This document shows positions 1 through 10,672 of a stretch of 64,000 bases of DNA, piece by piece. The stretch is from Gambelia wislizenii (taxonomy: Eukaryota > Chordata > Lepidosauria > Squamata > Crotaphytidae). The notes under the pieces were generated by a model. The model was not told where the DNA came from and did no database searches. It was given only the letters and a program-made list of their open reading frames with translations. Numbering within the stretch: the first letter of the stretch is position 1; each line of letters opens with the position of its first letter. The stretch covers positions 58,617,001 through 58,681,000 of the forward strand of contig JAUMIR010000005.1 of assembly GCA_030847615.1 (NCBI GenBank), in the 5' to 3' direction. The translations under genes and the position numbers were made by a program.

Positions 1-1460
1 AAGGCCAATCCAAGATAAACAAGTCCGGTTGCAGAAAGCACAGCAGAGGGTCTCCTTGGGTGATGTTTCCGGGTTGTGATTCTTTCTGTGTTGTCGTTTT
101 TCTTCAAGACTTGTTCGGCATGAGTTCTCAAATAAAGCTGTAGCATTGTGGATAGTGCATCTCCATGCATCTCGATGTGAAGCCAGGACGGACCAATGTT
201 GCTGCTCAATTTGGCCAAGCCTGAGATGTTGTTTCAGGGAATCCTTGTATCGCTTTTTTGGAGTGCCCCTCTTACGCTGACCCGTGGCGAGTTCACTGTA
301 GAGTACTATTTTTGGGAGGCGATGGTCCTCCATCCTAGAAATGTGCCCTGCCCAGTGCAGCTGTGTTCTCAATATCATGGCCTCAATGCTGGTGATCCCT
401 GCTTGCTCAAGGACAGCAACATTCATCACATAATCAGTCCAGTGTATATTTAGGATTGTACGTATACAGCGCTGATGAAAACGTTCAAGGAGTCGTAAGT
501 GTTGGTGGCGATAGGTGACCCATGTTTCAGATCCATAAAGGAGGATAGACAGTACGATGGCTCTATACACACTGATTTTTGTGCTTCGCCTCAGGTGTTT
601 GTTGCTCCAGACACTTTTCTAAAGTCTTCCAAATGCGCTATATGCCTTTGCTAATCTGTGATCAATCTCTTTGTCAATCTTGGCATCTGAGGAGATAATG
701 CTTCCCAGGTAGGTGAACTGCTGAACGGTACTTAAGCACAGATTTGCCAATGGCAATATGGGGATGGTGGTGTTCGTCCTGTGGTGCAGGCTGGTAGAGA
801 ACTTCGGTTTTCTTCAGGTTGACTTCCAGCCCAAACAGCTCTGCAGCTGTTGCGAAGCAGGATGTTAGATGCTGCAGAGCTGCTTCTGTGGCAGGCCAGA
901 TAACTTGGAAATACAGGGCAGCAGCAGCAGCGAAGCGCAGGTCATGGACTCAATAGTTTAGTTTTGAGTCTTAGTGCGAGCCCTCAGATGGCTTAAGTTA
1001 AACAAGCTACCACCAATACGGTAACGTATAGAGATGCTGTCTTCTTCTTTGAGCTCTGCCATAGCCCTTTGAAGCATCATACTGAAGAAGATTGTAAATA
1101 AAGCTGGAGCAAGAACACAACCTTGCTTCACTCCATTAGTTATTAGAAAGGGCTCTGAAAGAGCATTGCCATATCTGACTTGACCGTGCTGGCTCTCATG
1201 TAGCAAGATAATCATTTAAAGGATTTGGGGGGGACATCCTAGTCTTTCCAAGATCTGCCACAGACCCTTTCTACTCACCGTGTCGAAGGCTTTGGTGAGG
1301 TCAAGAAATGTTACATAGAGTCCCTTGTTCTGCTCTCTACAGTTCTCTTGCAGTTATGTAAGGGCAAATACCATATCTGTAGTATTCCTATTGGCTCTGA
1401 AGCCACATTGGCTTTCAGGAAGAAATTCTGCAATAGCTCACTGTCACCTACCTGTACATT
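1..1460 (-). pseudogene. Non-LTR (LINE) reverse transcriptase fragment, antisense, cut by window edge
   Basis: Read on the minus strand, this is the RT and C-terminal part of a non-LTR retrotransposon. The frame at 958-1215 contains the RT-like stretch ITNGVKQGCVLAPALF. Downstream pieces (about 540-900) correspond to the segment that reads YLGSIISSDAKID...GSETWVTYR in the copy at 59.6 kb. The tail (1-190) matches the ends of the copies at 3.7 and 17.6 kb, whose product ends in a cysteine/histidine-rich stretch. Frames are broken throughout. At the catalytic FADD site (914-934) the aspartate codons are replaced by alanine codons. The clade is uncertain; it resembles transposon-derived proteins of the CR1/L2/RTE group. 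The 3' end lies beyond the left edge. Confidence 0.8.
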
Positions 1461-1539
1461 GCTGTTATTCTGGCTCAAAGTGAAAACATAGTTGTTTACA
1501 AAAGCCTTTGGGACCTAACACATTTTATACAGATCGACA

Positions 1540-1745
1540 CACGTGCATGGTTTTGAATTGTTTTAAAGAATCTAACTAGTTTTAATCTGTCCACTTTTAA
1601 CTTGTTAAATTTTTTAATATGTTTTTAGCCTTTTAAAATCATTTACTGTTTACATTGTTTTAAGCTGATCATGTTGATTTTATTATATGCTGCCCTGAGA
1701 TCTTTAGATATAAATATTTTAATAAATAATAAATACTCACTATTC
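1540..1745 (+). repeat. LINE 3'-UTR-like tail (CR1/L2 type)
   Basis: An AT-rich stretch with repeated 'ttttaa' blocks ends in 'gctgccctgagatcttta' followed by 'gatataaatattttaataaataa'. This is the usual look of a CR1/L2-group 3' tail in amniotes. No coding is left. Confidence 0.5.
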
Positions 1746-3430
1746 TCATTTACTTTGATTTGTTTCCTTGATGCTTCATTTGTGCACTCATTATTCAAAA
1801 TAACAAATGTTATAAATGGAACAATGTTGTTTACTTTAAAATTTATAGAAAGATTTCTGAATATAAGGAATATTAAGAAGAAGAAGAAGAAGAAGATGAT
1901 GATATAGGTGGGGGGAAATGACCTGACTTTTCTTTAAAGAAATAAACATTGGCTCCTGGACACTCCAGATGTTTCCCAGCGTTTTCAACTATGCACTTTT
2001 GAGGTATCTTGGCTATATCTCCAGTCACACATTTGTTACCTGTTAGTTCTGTAAAGTAGCTCTCTCTAAGATAAAAGAATCTTGTCTACATTTCAGTAGC
2101 AGAAGCAGTTAAAAATGTGCCTCAGCCTAGAGTCAAAGGTTAAAACAAATGTCTGCTAGCAAGAGTGAAAGGAAGTGGGTGTTATCTACAGGTATCATGC
2201 TGAGCCTGTCAGTTATCTACTAGGCCAGGCCATGCAGTGATTAGAACAAAAATGGCTGCTGTTCAGCACTTGGTCTTTGAGAAAAATGGCTGGTTTCATC
2301 TAATAGAAAGCTTTATACTGTTTTTTTTCAGCACAATGATGGCAATACTTTATATACTTTCCCAGGCTGCAAGCAGATAGATCACTATATTTATTTGACA
2401 AAAGGAAGGTGCCTTGCCCTTAGACATGAGAAAAAGCAGCAAGAACAAAATGCCTGATAGTCAGCTCCAAACTGCATGTTTCCCAGCAACATCCACTTTT
2501 AATGTCATAGCAAAGAATGAGAAAAGCACTTCTTTTCATTGAAAATTAAGTTCTAGAGAGAATCCAAGCAACAGAAAACAAATCAAGTATTTCAACAAGA
2601 AACAATCCAGTGGGCATTATTTTCTTTTCCTTTTCTGTTTAGATGGTTAAATTCTTTTCTTTATAAAAAAAAAATAAATACAAACACAAACACTGTCTTT
2701 TTTCCCCCATTCTGGTTTTACTCTCTGTTGTAAGCTGAACACATTGGAAAGACTTTGGTGGTGGGCTAATGATGTGAGAATACACTTTGTCTAATTTCAA
2801 ACCTGTTTCCAGTCATAGCCCTTAGATAAAAGCTGCAGTATTAAACCTGTAGAGAACTATTTGAAAGTAAGCTGAGAGTAGGATATATACCACAGCACAA
2901 CTGTGTAGGACCAGAGAAAATGCAGCCAAAAGAAAGGCCAGCCAAGCTACAGATATATATATTTTTTAGCACAAAGAGCAGAATCTAAGTTGCTCTTTAT
3001 TGATCCCCAGTTTGCCTCTTTTTCCATGAGTGCCTTCCACTTACTCCCTGGTTTGTGCTGAGGGAATAATATTTGGGTCAGGTTTTAAAGAGAATGTGGG
3101 GAGATCTGCATTGTTTTAAATTATATTATTTTCAACTGCTTTTTATTATTTTTTAAAGTGTATGTCTCAAACTTTGTTTATACAGTAGTTTAACATTGTT
3201 AATACAGTAGTATTACAGTAATACAATATTGTTAAACTAGTAGTTTAAGATTGTTAATACAGTACAGTAGTTTAACTCTAAGTTTAGTGTTGACTTTTAA
3301 ACTTTTTAACTATATTGTAAACATTTTAGTCTTTAAGTTTTGTTGAGTCCTAATTTTGAAGAAAACATGGGGTATGAATAAACTGGACAAGAAGTCATCA
3401 TGCTCCTACTGTCCTGTTCCTTCTGGGCAA
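1746..3430. other. No recognised gene
   Basis: AT-rich unique-looking sequence with a short (GAA)n run near 1877-1895 and oligo-A/T tracts. At 3180-3260 'tacagtagtttaa'-like units recur four or five times, a degenerate local tandem repeat. I see no coding or RNA gene. Confidence 0.4.
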
Positions 3431-3434
3431 TAGC

Positions 3435-3641
3435 TTATGAAAGACCAGCCTTGAAGTAATTCTGCATTTCCCCTGGAGAAAATAATTCCAGTGTGAAATG
3501 AGCAACCTCATCATGGCTCTCCAATGGTAAATCACACAGTGTTGGTCCATAATACCCTTTCTTCACCACATCAGTGTCTCCTGCAACATCTTCAATTATC
3601 CTTGGGCATATACTTGTATAGATATTGCGGGAAGCATGCAT
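3435..3641 (-). CDS. Short coding-like frame, possible terminal exon or retrocopy fragment
   Basis: The minus strand encodes 68 residues from an internal ATG to a TAA stop. If the LINE inserted at 3652-4167 is removed, the frame extends upstream to about 87 residues before a stop. The composition looks protein-like (for example EDVAGDTDVVKKGYYGPTLC and LESHDEVAHFTLELFSPGEM) and unlike the low-complexity shadow frames nearby. I do not recognise the family. No clear splice acceptor was found, and no adjacent poly-A marks it as a retrocopy. It could be a last exon, an old pseudogene or chance. Confidence 0.3.
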   Translation of the reverse strand: MHASRNIYTSICPRIIEDVAGDTDVVKKGYYGPTLCDLPLESHDEVAHFTLELFSPGEMQNYFKAGLS

Positions 3642-3651
3642 CAGGGATACA
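3639..3651. repeat. Target-site duplication, left copy
   Basis: catcagggataca, repeated exactly at 4168-4180 on the other side of the LINE fragment. Confidence 0.85.
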
Positions 3652-4167
3652 GCTCTCTCTGGCTTTTCTTCGCAAACGAAGACTCAGGAAGGACTCATCC
3701 TGCGCTTTCTGCAAGCGCGCTAATGACTGAAAAGGCCAATCCGAGATAAATAAGTCCAATTGCAGAAAGCACAGCAGAAGGTCTCCTTGGGTGATGATTC
3801 CGGGTTGTGATTCTTTCTGCCTTGTCGTTTCTCTTCAAGACTTGTTCGGCGTGAGTTCTCAAATAAGGATGCAGCATTGTGGATAGTGCATCTCCATGCC
3901 TCCTGATGTGAGGCCATGGCGGATCATTGGTGGTGTTCATTTTTTCTAGTGATTTTTAGTGAAACAACCGAGCCTGAGGTGTTGTTTCAGGGAGTCTTGT
4001 ATCACTTTTTTGGAGCGCCCCTCTTACGCTGACCCATGGTGAGTTCACTGTAGAGTAGTATTTTTGGGAGGCGATGGTCCTCCATCCTAGAAATGTGCCC
4101 TGCCCAGAGCAGCTGTGTTCTCAATATCATGGCCTCAATGCTGGTGATCCCTGTTTGCTCAAGGATA
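3652..4167 (-). pseudogene. LINE 3' fragment with 13-bp target-site duplication
   Basis: Same LINE family as at 1-1460, antisense. The minus frame 3695-3940 gives the C-terminal region (DALSTMLHPYLRTHAEQVLKRN and onward), frameshifted relative to 3720-3917, which keeps a FCCAFCNWTYLSRIGLFSH zinc-finger-like motif. The 13-mer catcagggataca occurs at 3639-3651 and again at 4168-4180, marking the insertion ends as a TSD. The copy is 5'-truncated, as expected for target-primed reverse transcription. Confidence 0.85.
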
Positions 4168-4180
4168 CATCAGGGATACA

Positions 4181-5004
4181 TAAATAAAGGGAACAGTGGT
4201 TTTTGAAATTGTAGCATCAAGAAAGAGTGCTCATGCCTCTACATGGTGGATCTTTTTTGACAGCAATGTTAATGTTATAATAATTCATGAATTCATAAAT
4301 GCTTTTGAGTTATTATAAATTGGGATTTGCACACCTTAGGAAAGTAATTTTGGCAGACTCTTGGAGCTTTATTCCAGTTTCCTAATCTTGTCTAAAAATG
4401 AGAACATGATTGGTTTAGAGAGGCAGACATTTGGTGCTTTCCATATTGTCCTTTGTTGTATTTTTCAAAGCCCCTTTGTCTTTTAATGCATGATAGAACT
4501 CAGGCTGACATGACATTTTCCATCTACAGTAGGGACTAACCAGATACAGACCTGCTTAGCTTTAGAAAGGTTGCTGCATGGGGTGTCTTTAGGTCATGCC
4601 AGTTGAAGCTGTCTTCAGACGGCAGTGGAAACCAGCAATTCTGAATGTTGTTTTTGTATTGGTCAGGAAATCTGATTTTAAAAAGAAAACCTTGAGCCAA
4701 CCCTTAAGGACGAAAACCCAGACTTAAATTGCATAGAGAAAGTGCTAAGAGGATAGATAAGCCCATGAACATCAAAACAGCTGACACAGAGATGACAAGC
4801 ATCACAAGACAGATGCATTCTTAAAAAAAAAAAATCACTAGAAAAATAGTTTCTAGCATGCAATCTTCCTGAAGAATACAGCACACCAAGATGTGTAATG
4901 CCTGTTTAAATATTAATGTATTTCAACTGATTACATATGTATACATAGTTCTTCCATATTTTCCTACACAGCTGTTTCTTTTCCGCTGTTGATTACATTA
5001 GGAA
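4181..5004. other. No recognised gene
   Basis: AT-rich single-copy-looking sequence with an oligo-A run near 4822-4833. No coding signal seen. Confidence 0.4.
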
Positions 5005-5006
5005 TA

Positions 5007-6026
5007 CAATGGACCCTTGGTATCTGCCAGGGTTTGGTTCTTGGATTTTGGGGGTGGTGGCGATTAGGGATTTTTTTATTGAAATAAAACCATTCTACAA
5101 AATAATTCACCCAATGACAAAAGGCTGTAACAATAATGCAATTCCCCCCCGATCTCTTCACTTACTAATACAAAATTAAAACTATCTGTCTTAACACTAC
5201 TACATTTTCCCTCTTAATTCAAATATACTATAATCACTCTCTTTTATTTTCCAATAAACATTATATTTAAACTTTTATACTAAAATTAGAAGTTACACAT
5301 TACAATTATACATATTTGGGAAAGAAAAAATAATAAAAAATAATACAACAACAACAATAAAATATTTATTTAAAGATATATCTTAAGTTATCGCTGGGGT
5401 TGTCTCATTAAACCACGGCCAAAACTTTCTCCAACGATGGTTTGGCAATTTTTCTTTTTCAGTCAAAGCTACATTTTCAATTACGTTTTTAACATAATAA
5501 GCAGTGCACTTCACATCCTGCAGATTTTGACTCTTTACCTCCCTTTGTCTTTGGGAAAATAAACCCAACATTATATAGAGGTTTACCAGGCGCACCATGG
5601 ACCATGGCACTGTCCAAAAACTAACAGCCAGGGAACCAGACTCCTTCCTCTTCCTCTTTTGGCCTGCAGGCTTTTTGGGTCCCCTGACACCCTCTGGAGG
5701 TTCGGTCCCCAAAAGTACTGTCTCCCAAGCCTGCTGTGCCAAATCTGGCCAATCCAGGAGCCGGGCCACTCCCTTCCACGTTTCTCGGGTGCTCGGTCAA
5801 TCCTGGGCAAGATGTCTGATTGTCTCCCTGTGTTTGGTTCCTAGACCCCCTGTGGATACCAAAATCCCTGGATGCTCAAGTCCTGTTATATACAATGGCA
5901 TAATAAAATGGCATCCCTTACATAAAATGGTGAACAGCAAGGTTTACTTTTTGGAATTACTATTTTTTAATATTTTCAAGCGGTGGTTGGTTAAATCCAT
6001 GGATAAAGGATCCGTAGATACGACTG
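5007..6026. mobile_element. Tigger/pogo-type element interrupted by an L1-like insertion
   Basis: The left piece (5007-5045) and right piece (5832-6026) carry the family sequence seen at 45.8 and 17.4 kb: a 'ccttggtatc' start, 'ggataccaaaatccctggat', 'aatattttcaagcggtggtt', and an end in gactg. Flanking TA dinucleotides (5005-5006, 6027-6028) fit the pogo/Tigger TA target. The middle is foreign. gtttggttc occurs at both junctions (5032-5040, 5832-5840), the likely TSD of the intruder. Confidence 0.75.
5046..5831 (-). pseudogene. L1-like LINE ORF2 C-terminus and 3' UTR, antisense
   Basis: The minus frame 5383-5769 (128 codons, ending in TAA) contains ALTEKEKLPNHRWRKFWPWF. That resembles the extreme C-terminus of L1 ORF2 in squamates. 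Below 5383 the sequence is AT-rich non-coding, consistent with a 3' UTR. The insertion sits inside a Tigger element. Assignment to L1 rests on a short stretch and is tentative. Confidence 0.45.
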
Positions 6027-6173
6027 TATAAATAATTCTTAGAATATTGTTTCATCAAGTACAGTATTGCCTACACTTTTTGGCAGAGTTTCAAACAAGC
6101 ATCTTTACCAGACATACCTAGAAAAGGAATGTTGGTCTTACCTGTGATACATTCTTTTCCAGTGGAGAGACGA

Positions 6174-6291
6174 AGAGCATCCAGCTTGCTTGGGTAGTTC
6201 CTCCCCATTTGCTCCTAGTAGGCAGGGAACAACTTTTTTAGGACTGCCTACTGGTGAGGTCATCTGGAAGGGACGACCCCCAGCTAGCCAG
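6174..6291. repeat. DIRS inverted terminal repeat, left
   Basis: About 118 bp from 'agagcatccagcttgcttgg' to 'cccagctagccagt'. Its reverse complement is at 11721-11838 with about one mismatch (ctggaaggga versus ctgggaggga). The outer 52 bases (6122-6173) are not shared with the right end, a unique outer extension as in other DIRS elements. Confidence 0.9.
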
Positions 6292-6454
6292 TCAATGTCA
6301 CAGCCTCACTACCTGCCCTCTGTCATGGGAGAAAAAACAGGAGGAGACAAAAAACATTTTGAAAACTTAAAGTTCCACTCAAAGAAATGAAACTGAGTGT
6401 CTGTTCAAATGACCCACAGCCTGTTCCACTATCGCCAGCGCCTCGGGTGGGTCT

Positions 6455-6555
6455 GGATGCTCTTCGTCTCTCCACTGGAAAAGAACGTATCACGGGTAAG
6501 ACCAACGTTCCTTTTCCCAGTGGGGAGGACTTCAGAGCATCCAGCTTGCTTGGGA
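6455..6555. repeat. DIRS internal complementary region (ICR)
   Basis: The first part (6455-6512) is complementary to the left outer end (about 6125-6182). The second part (about 6509-6555) is complementary to the right outer end (11816-11862). The two meet at 'aacgttccttttcccagtgg', which mimics a circular junction. In the DIRS model this region templates completion of the ends during formation of the circular intermediate. Confidence 0.85.
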
Positions 6556-6649
6556 CATACAAAAGCAACGACCCTGTGGGTGGGCCTGGCGGTGGCTTAA
6601 TCCCTCAGGGACTGACGGCATGCTAGAGGACTCTTCCACCAAACGCTGC

Positions 6650-7750
6650 TCAAGCAGACTGCAGCTTGTCAAGTCTACAGTGTCTGATGAAAATTGATGA
6701 AGATTTCAGGAGATGGCCCTGCAAATTTTTCTCTAAGGAGGCGTCCTTATTCCAGGTCGCCGTTGGTGCCGCAGTTCAAGTAGAGTGTGCCACAATAAGA
6801 TCTGGCACTAGCATGCCCACGTGCTTGTAGTACGCCACAATACATGCTTGGATCCAATGCCCCAGTGTTGGCGGCGAAAACCTCCAGCCTAGGGACTTGA
6901 CCTGGCCTCCGATGGCCAACGCCTCTGAGCACCTGCTCGAACTTGTTCATTTTTCAAAAAAATATATCTGGATCATGTCTCTTCCAACAGCACAGGGGAC
7001 TGGCCTTCAGACTAAAATCCGGATGCAGATGAGGACTTACTGAATCAGGTCTACTAATACAGAGGTCCCTCCAAACAGGTACTGCTGCTATTTCTGACCT
7101 CCTACTATGAGGTGCACTCACCACCAAGAAAAGGGCTTTCCAAGATAAATTTTTTTAGAGGGACCAATGAGAGGTTCACACGGTGCCCCTGTCAAAGCCT
7201 TCAGGATTGTATGACGGTCCCAAAGGAGAGTTCTATGCCCTGGTGGGGGTGCAGGATCGCCCAACCCCCACAGAGCTCTTGGTACGTGTGGGTGAGCGAC
7301 TGCCTGCGACACTCCTAATGGCTTTGGGTCGTAGACCCACCTTCACACTCTCCTGCAGGGAAATAACGAAGGAGACAGAAGGGTGACCCCCAGAAAAAAC
7401 ACAGCCTCTGCATTTACACCATCTCCAAGACACTTTGACTGTGGATTCATAGATGCTCTGTGCTAACTCTCACCAGGACACCAGGATGGTAAGCACAACT
7501 GTCTGGGAGTATCCCCTTGAACTTAGCATCCTCCGCTTAACCTCCAGATGTGGAGCTGCATCCAATTCGGGACCGGACGCTGAACTTGGCCTGGGACAAG
7601 AAGTTCTGAAAAGTCCAGGACTTGGATTGGGTCCATCGCCAAGTCAAGGGATGTCTGAGAACCACTGCCGCCAGGCTCACGCCGGGATCAGTAGAATCAG
7701 ATCTGCCCTTTCGGACCTGGTTCAAGCAGGGACCTTAGAAATCTGCTGAT
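6650..7750 (-). pseudogene. DIRS tyrosine recombinase (integrase), decayed
   Basis: Minus-strand pieces across shifted frames show the recombinase core. WDRHTILKALTGAPCEPLIG lies at about 7,170-7,230. A following KALFLVVSAPHSRRSE segment (about 7,090-7,135) should hold the first catalytic arginine. HWIQACIVAYYKHVGM and AHST lie at about 6,780-6,860, and FIRHCRLDKLQ at about 6,660-6,690. The arginine expected after AHST is a TGA stop (6776-6778), and the position expected to be the nucleophilic tyrosine reads Cys (6677-6679). The enzyme would cut and rejoin the circular DNA intermediate into the genome; this copy cannot. Confidence 0.75.
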
Positions 7751-8049
7751 TTGTTGGAAGGACATACCAGACTTTGTGGCCAAGGTGCCAACAGCACATT
7801 TATGGCCTCTGCTCCCTCCGTCAGAAAGAACGTGGAAAGGAACTGAGGAAGCTTGGTGGTCATTGAAGGTGTGGATCGGTCTGGGCGTGGCCCAATGCCC
7901 CTCTGGTCCATGTCGGTGTAGCTGAGTGAATCGGCCTTGAGTTTGAGGGATCCCTGTAGATGTTCCACCTTCAGGGATGTGAGGTATCCCTCCGCCTAGG
8001 AGTTGCTTCTGCCATGATTGTGCAGCACCTCGTATCTTCCTGTCAATCT

Positions 8050-8560
8050 ATTTAAGCCTCCATCGAGACAAGGCCCGTGCAGTGTAGGACCGCTGTGTGA
8101 CAAACCAGGTTCTGAGACACTACCAGGCCCAGACTGCCCCACCCCACAAGGTTCATGCCAGCTGCTACTGCGCTCGCATCCCACCAGCACTCATCTGCCC
8201 TGCACCAGCTGGGGGCCGTAGTCTGCTCCCCAGCCTCATAGGGCTGCATCTGGGGTGATCTGTATCTCATCCGTCTACCGAAAGAGGACTTATGTGAAGA
8301 ACTGATGAGGACCCCCACCGGAGTCACTGTGAGAGTTCCCTAGGCACTCTGAGGTGCCTGTGCCGTCAAAAAGGTCAGTCTTCTTGGACTGAAGGCAAGA
8401 ATCCACTGCAACGTCCTGGGGTGAGATCTTGCCCACAGCAGAGAGTCTCTTGCTGCCGTTTTGCGATCCTGCAACCACATCAGCTGCATAATAGCCAGTC
8501 GGGATGTGTCTCACTTCCTGAATTGCCCTGTAAGGAATCGATTCTCTCCTAAAAGGGACA
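8050..8560 (-). pseudogene. DIRS RNase H region, probable
   Basis: This lies between RT and recombinase on the minus strand, where DIRS elements carry RNase H. The open piece 8052-8327 reads MTPVGVLISSSHKSS and onward, without a clearly aligned catalytic motif. The assignment is mainly positional. Confidence 0.35.
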
Positions 8561-8608
8561 GATCAGAACCCCCACTGGGCCCAGGGTAGCACCGAGCTGT
8601 CGCATCTA

Positions 8609-8990
8609 TTACCGTGAGAATAGCGAGCTCTTTGCAAGACACGCTTGGATCCCGTGGGCTCTAAGTGAGTTGAGAACCCGAAACAAGACCCTCTCTGTCC
8701 TCAGCCTGGATGGAGAGCAGATTAGCAGGTTGTCCAAGTAATGATGACTATGCAGAGCTGAACCCCTACATTGTGTTACAAAGGTCGCCCTAATCTTGGC
8801 AAAAACACCCTGGGAACTGAAGAGAGACCAATGGAAATACTTGTAATTGGAGTGACGGTTGCTGTACACCAAGCACAGACGTCGGTGCCCCAGGAATATC
8901 CAGACGAGAATACATGTATTCTGGAAGGTAGAGTAGTCCCCCAGGGAGGACTGCATCTTGCTCCTCAGCTACCAGGCCAACAGATCAGCC
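8609..8990 (-). pseudogene. DIRS reverse transcriptase, decayed
   Basis: The minus frame 8609-8956 (115 codons) carries the DIRS RT core: FSSQGVFAKIRATFVTQ followed by ALHSHHYLDNLLICSPS. The catalytic YLDD box reads YLDN: the second aspartate codon is AAC (8729-8731), a single G-to-A change. Upstream RT blocks are scattered over other frames with stops. The protein would copy the element's RNA; the catalytic loss and stops show it is dead. Confidence 0.75.
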
Positions 8991-10201
8991 CCCAAACCAT
9001 TTTAAGCAATTGCAGTTTACACCTAACACTGCATAAAGCGGTTTTCAATGTGTGTCAGTTAATTGCACTCACAAGCTGAGTACTCATCATGCCAGGACTC
9101 AGAGAGGACACAGTCTTCCTCTTGATCTGGTGGCTTGTCCCACTGCTGCTGGGACCTGCACCACTCCCTGGTTCCACCTGAAAAAGGCCCTGGTCTCCAG
9201 GGGGTACATTACCCGAAGGAGAAAAGGTGCTGATGCCCCCCCCGTGAATGCGGAAAGGCAAGTGGATCCCCCATGTGGAGAGTCCTGCCTGAGGGGGGGT
9301 ATCCTCCATCTCTTCTGGGAAAAAATAGGATTGATGTAGGGTTTAGCCCATTCAAAGGGGTCCCAGTCCTAAAGAGGTTCGTCAAGGCCTGAAAAGACCA
9401 TCCTTATCGCTGCAGGACTGAAGCCCTCCTACGGGAATCCAGAGAGGGCAAGAGGGAACTGCGTTCGCAAACGTTGTCCCCCCCGACCATGTGGGCCTCG
9501 GTCATATGACTGCCCACAGATTCCTCCTTATCTGTGATCTTGGCCTCCTCAATGAGACGCCTCCAAAACTGGAGGATCGCTCATGAAGCTGTCAGCGCTT
9601 CCTGCTGGAATCGGGCCCCCAAGCTCCCTGAATGGGATGCGGCAGGACCTGCTTCCCGGTTGGGTGTTGGTTGCACTGCGCCTCTCCGTGGTCTGCCCAG
9701 CCGCCTCGGTGGACTGGTCGCCATCCCTAGTGTCCTCTTCCCCTGCCTGTGGAACTAAGTTCCGCTGCAGAGAGCCTCACGTAGGTTCAGCGCGGAGGGG
9801 GGATAGCCAAGGCTGCTGTGGGTATCCCCAGTGATTGGTGCGGTGCAGTGAGGACTTTGGGAAGTGAGGGTGGGGGGATGAGACCGGAGACTCCTTTGTG
9901 TAGCATACCACACAGGGCAGCACAGCAGGTGGTGCAGGTGGTAGGAGGGGAAAAGGAAGATTGGTGGCTCCCCGGAGGCTAGTGATCCCCTTGTGATTCC
10001 CCAGGGGGTGGGCTGGACTAGGCTGACCACCGGCAAGCCCCACCCTTTCCCTGGTCACCGAGTCATGCACCCATTGCCTCCCCTTGGTTGCTGAACCTGG
10101 GGGCCCCTGACACACTCACTGCGGCCTCTGCTTGTGGAGACAGAGGCATCCATCCATCTCAGGAGTCATTGGGGTGACCGGGAGCACCTGTGATTAACGT
10201 C

Positions 10202-10503
10202 GGAGAGGTCCCCTATTTAAGGGAGCACTCTGTATCTCCTCCTCCTGGAGGGAAGGGTTCGCAGCTATAGCTGGCTGGCTCCTAACCTGGCAAGGGAGAG
10301 CGAAGCCAGGGAAGCTGGGGTCAGAATTCGAAATGGAGAGCTTGTCCTCCTCATTCGCCCCATGGATCCTCCTCCTTGGAGGGCAGCCACAATAGCACTG
10401 GAGAGATCCCCCCATAAAAGGGGGGGCTCCACGTCTCCTCCTCCTGGAGGGAAGGAATCACGGCTGCACCTGGCTGGCTCCTCACCCAGCAGGGTACAGC
10501 GAT
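10202..10503. repeat. Direct tandem duplication inside the DIRS element
   Basis: Two diverged units of about 100 bp start at 10202 and 10399. Each runs ggagaggtcccc/ggagagatcccc, then 'tctcctcctcctggaggga', then 'ctggctggctcct'. The spacing is about 197 bp, and a third 'tcctcctccttggagggcag' lies at 10368. Confidence 0.7.
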
Positions 10504-10645
10504 CTAGGAGCGACCTGGAGATCTAGGGAGCAATCCTTCCCTCCATATATTCCCGGGAAGGAAAATGAACTCCCGCCCAAGCTCTGTTGCCGCTGGTATG
10601 GTATGCAGAGCAGAACAGAAGGCGAAGGGAAAAAAAAGCCTCTCC

Positions 10646-10672
10646 TTATTTCTTTCTTTCTTTCTTTCTTTT
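10646..10672. repeat. (CTTT)n microsatellite
   Basis: Six or so 'tttc' units inside the DIRS element. Confidence 0.8.

Noticed and set aside
10202..10503. Possible CRISPR-like or regulatory repeat array
   Set aside because: Only two long diverged units, inside a retrotransposon, without regular spacers. The organism is a vertebrate.
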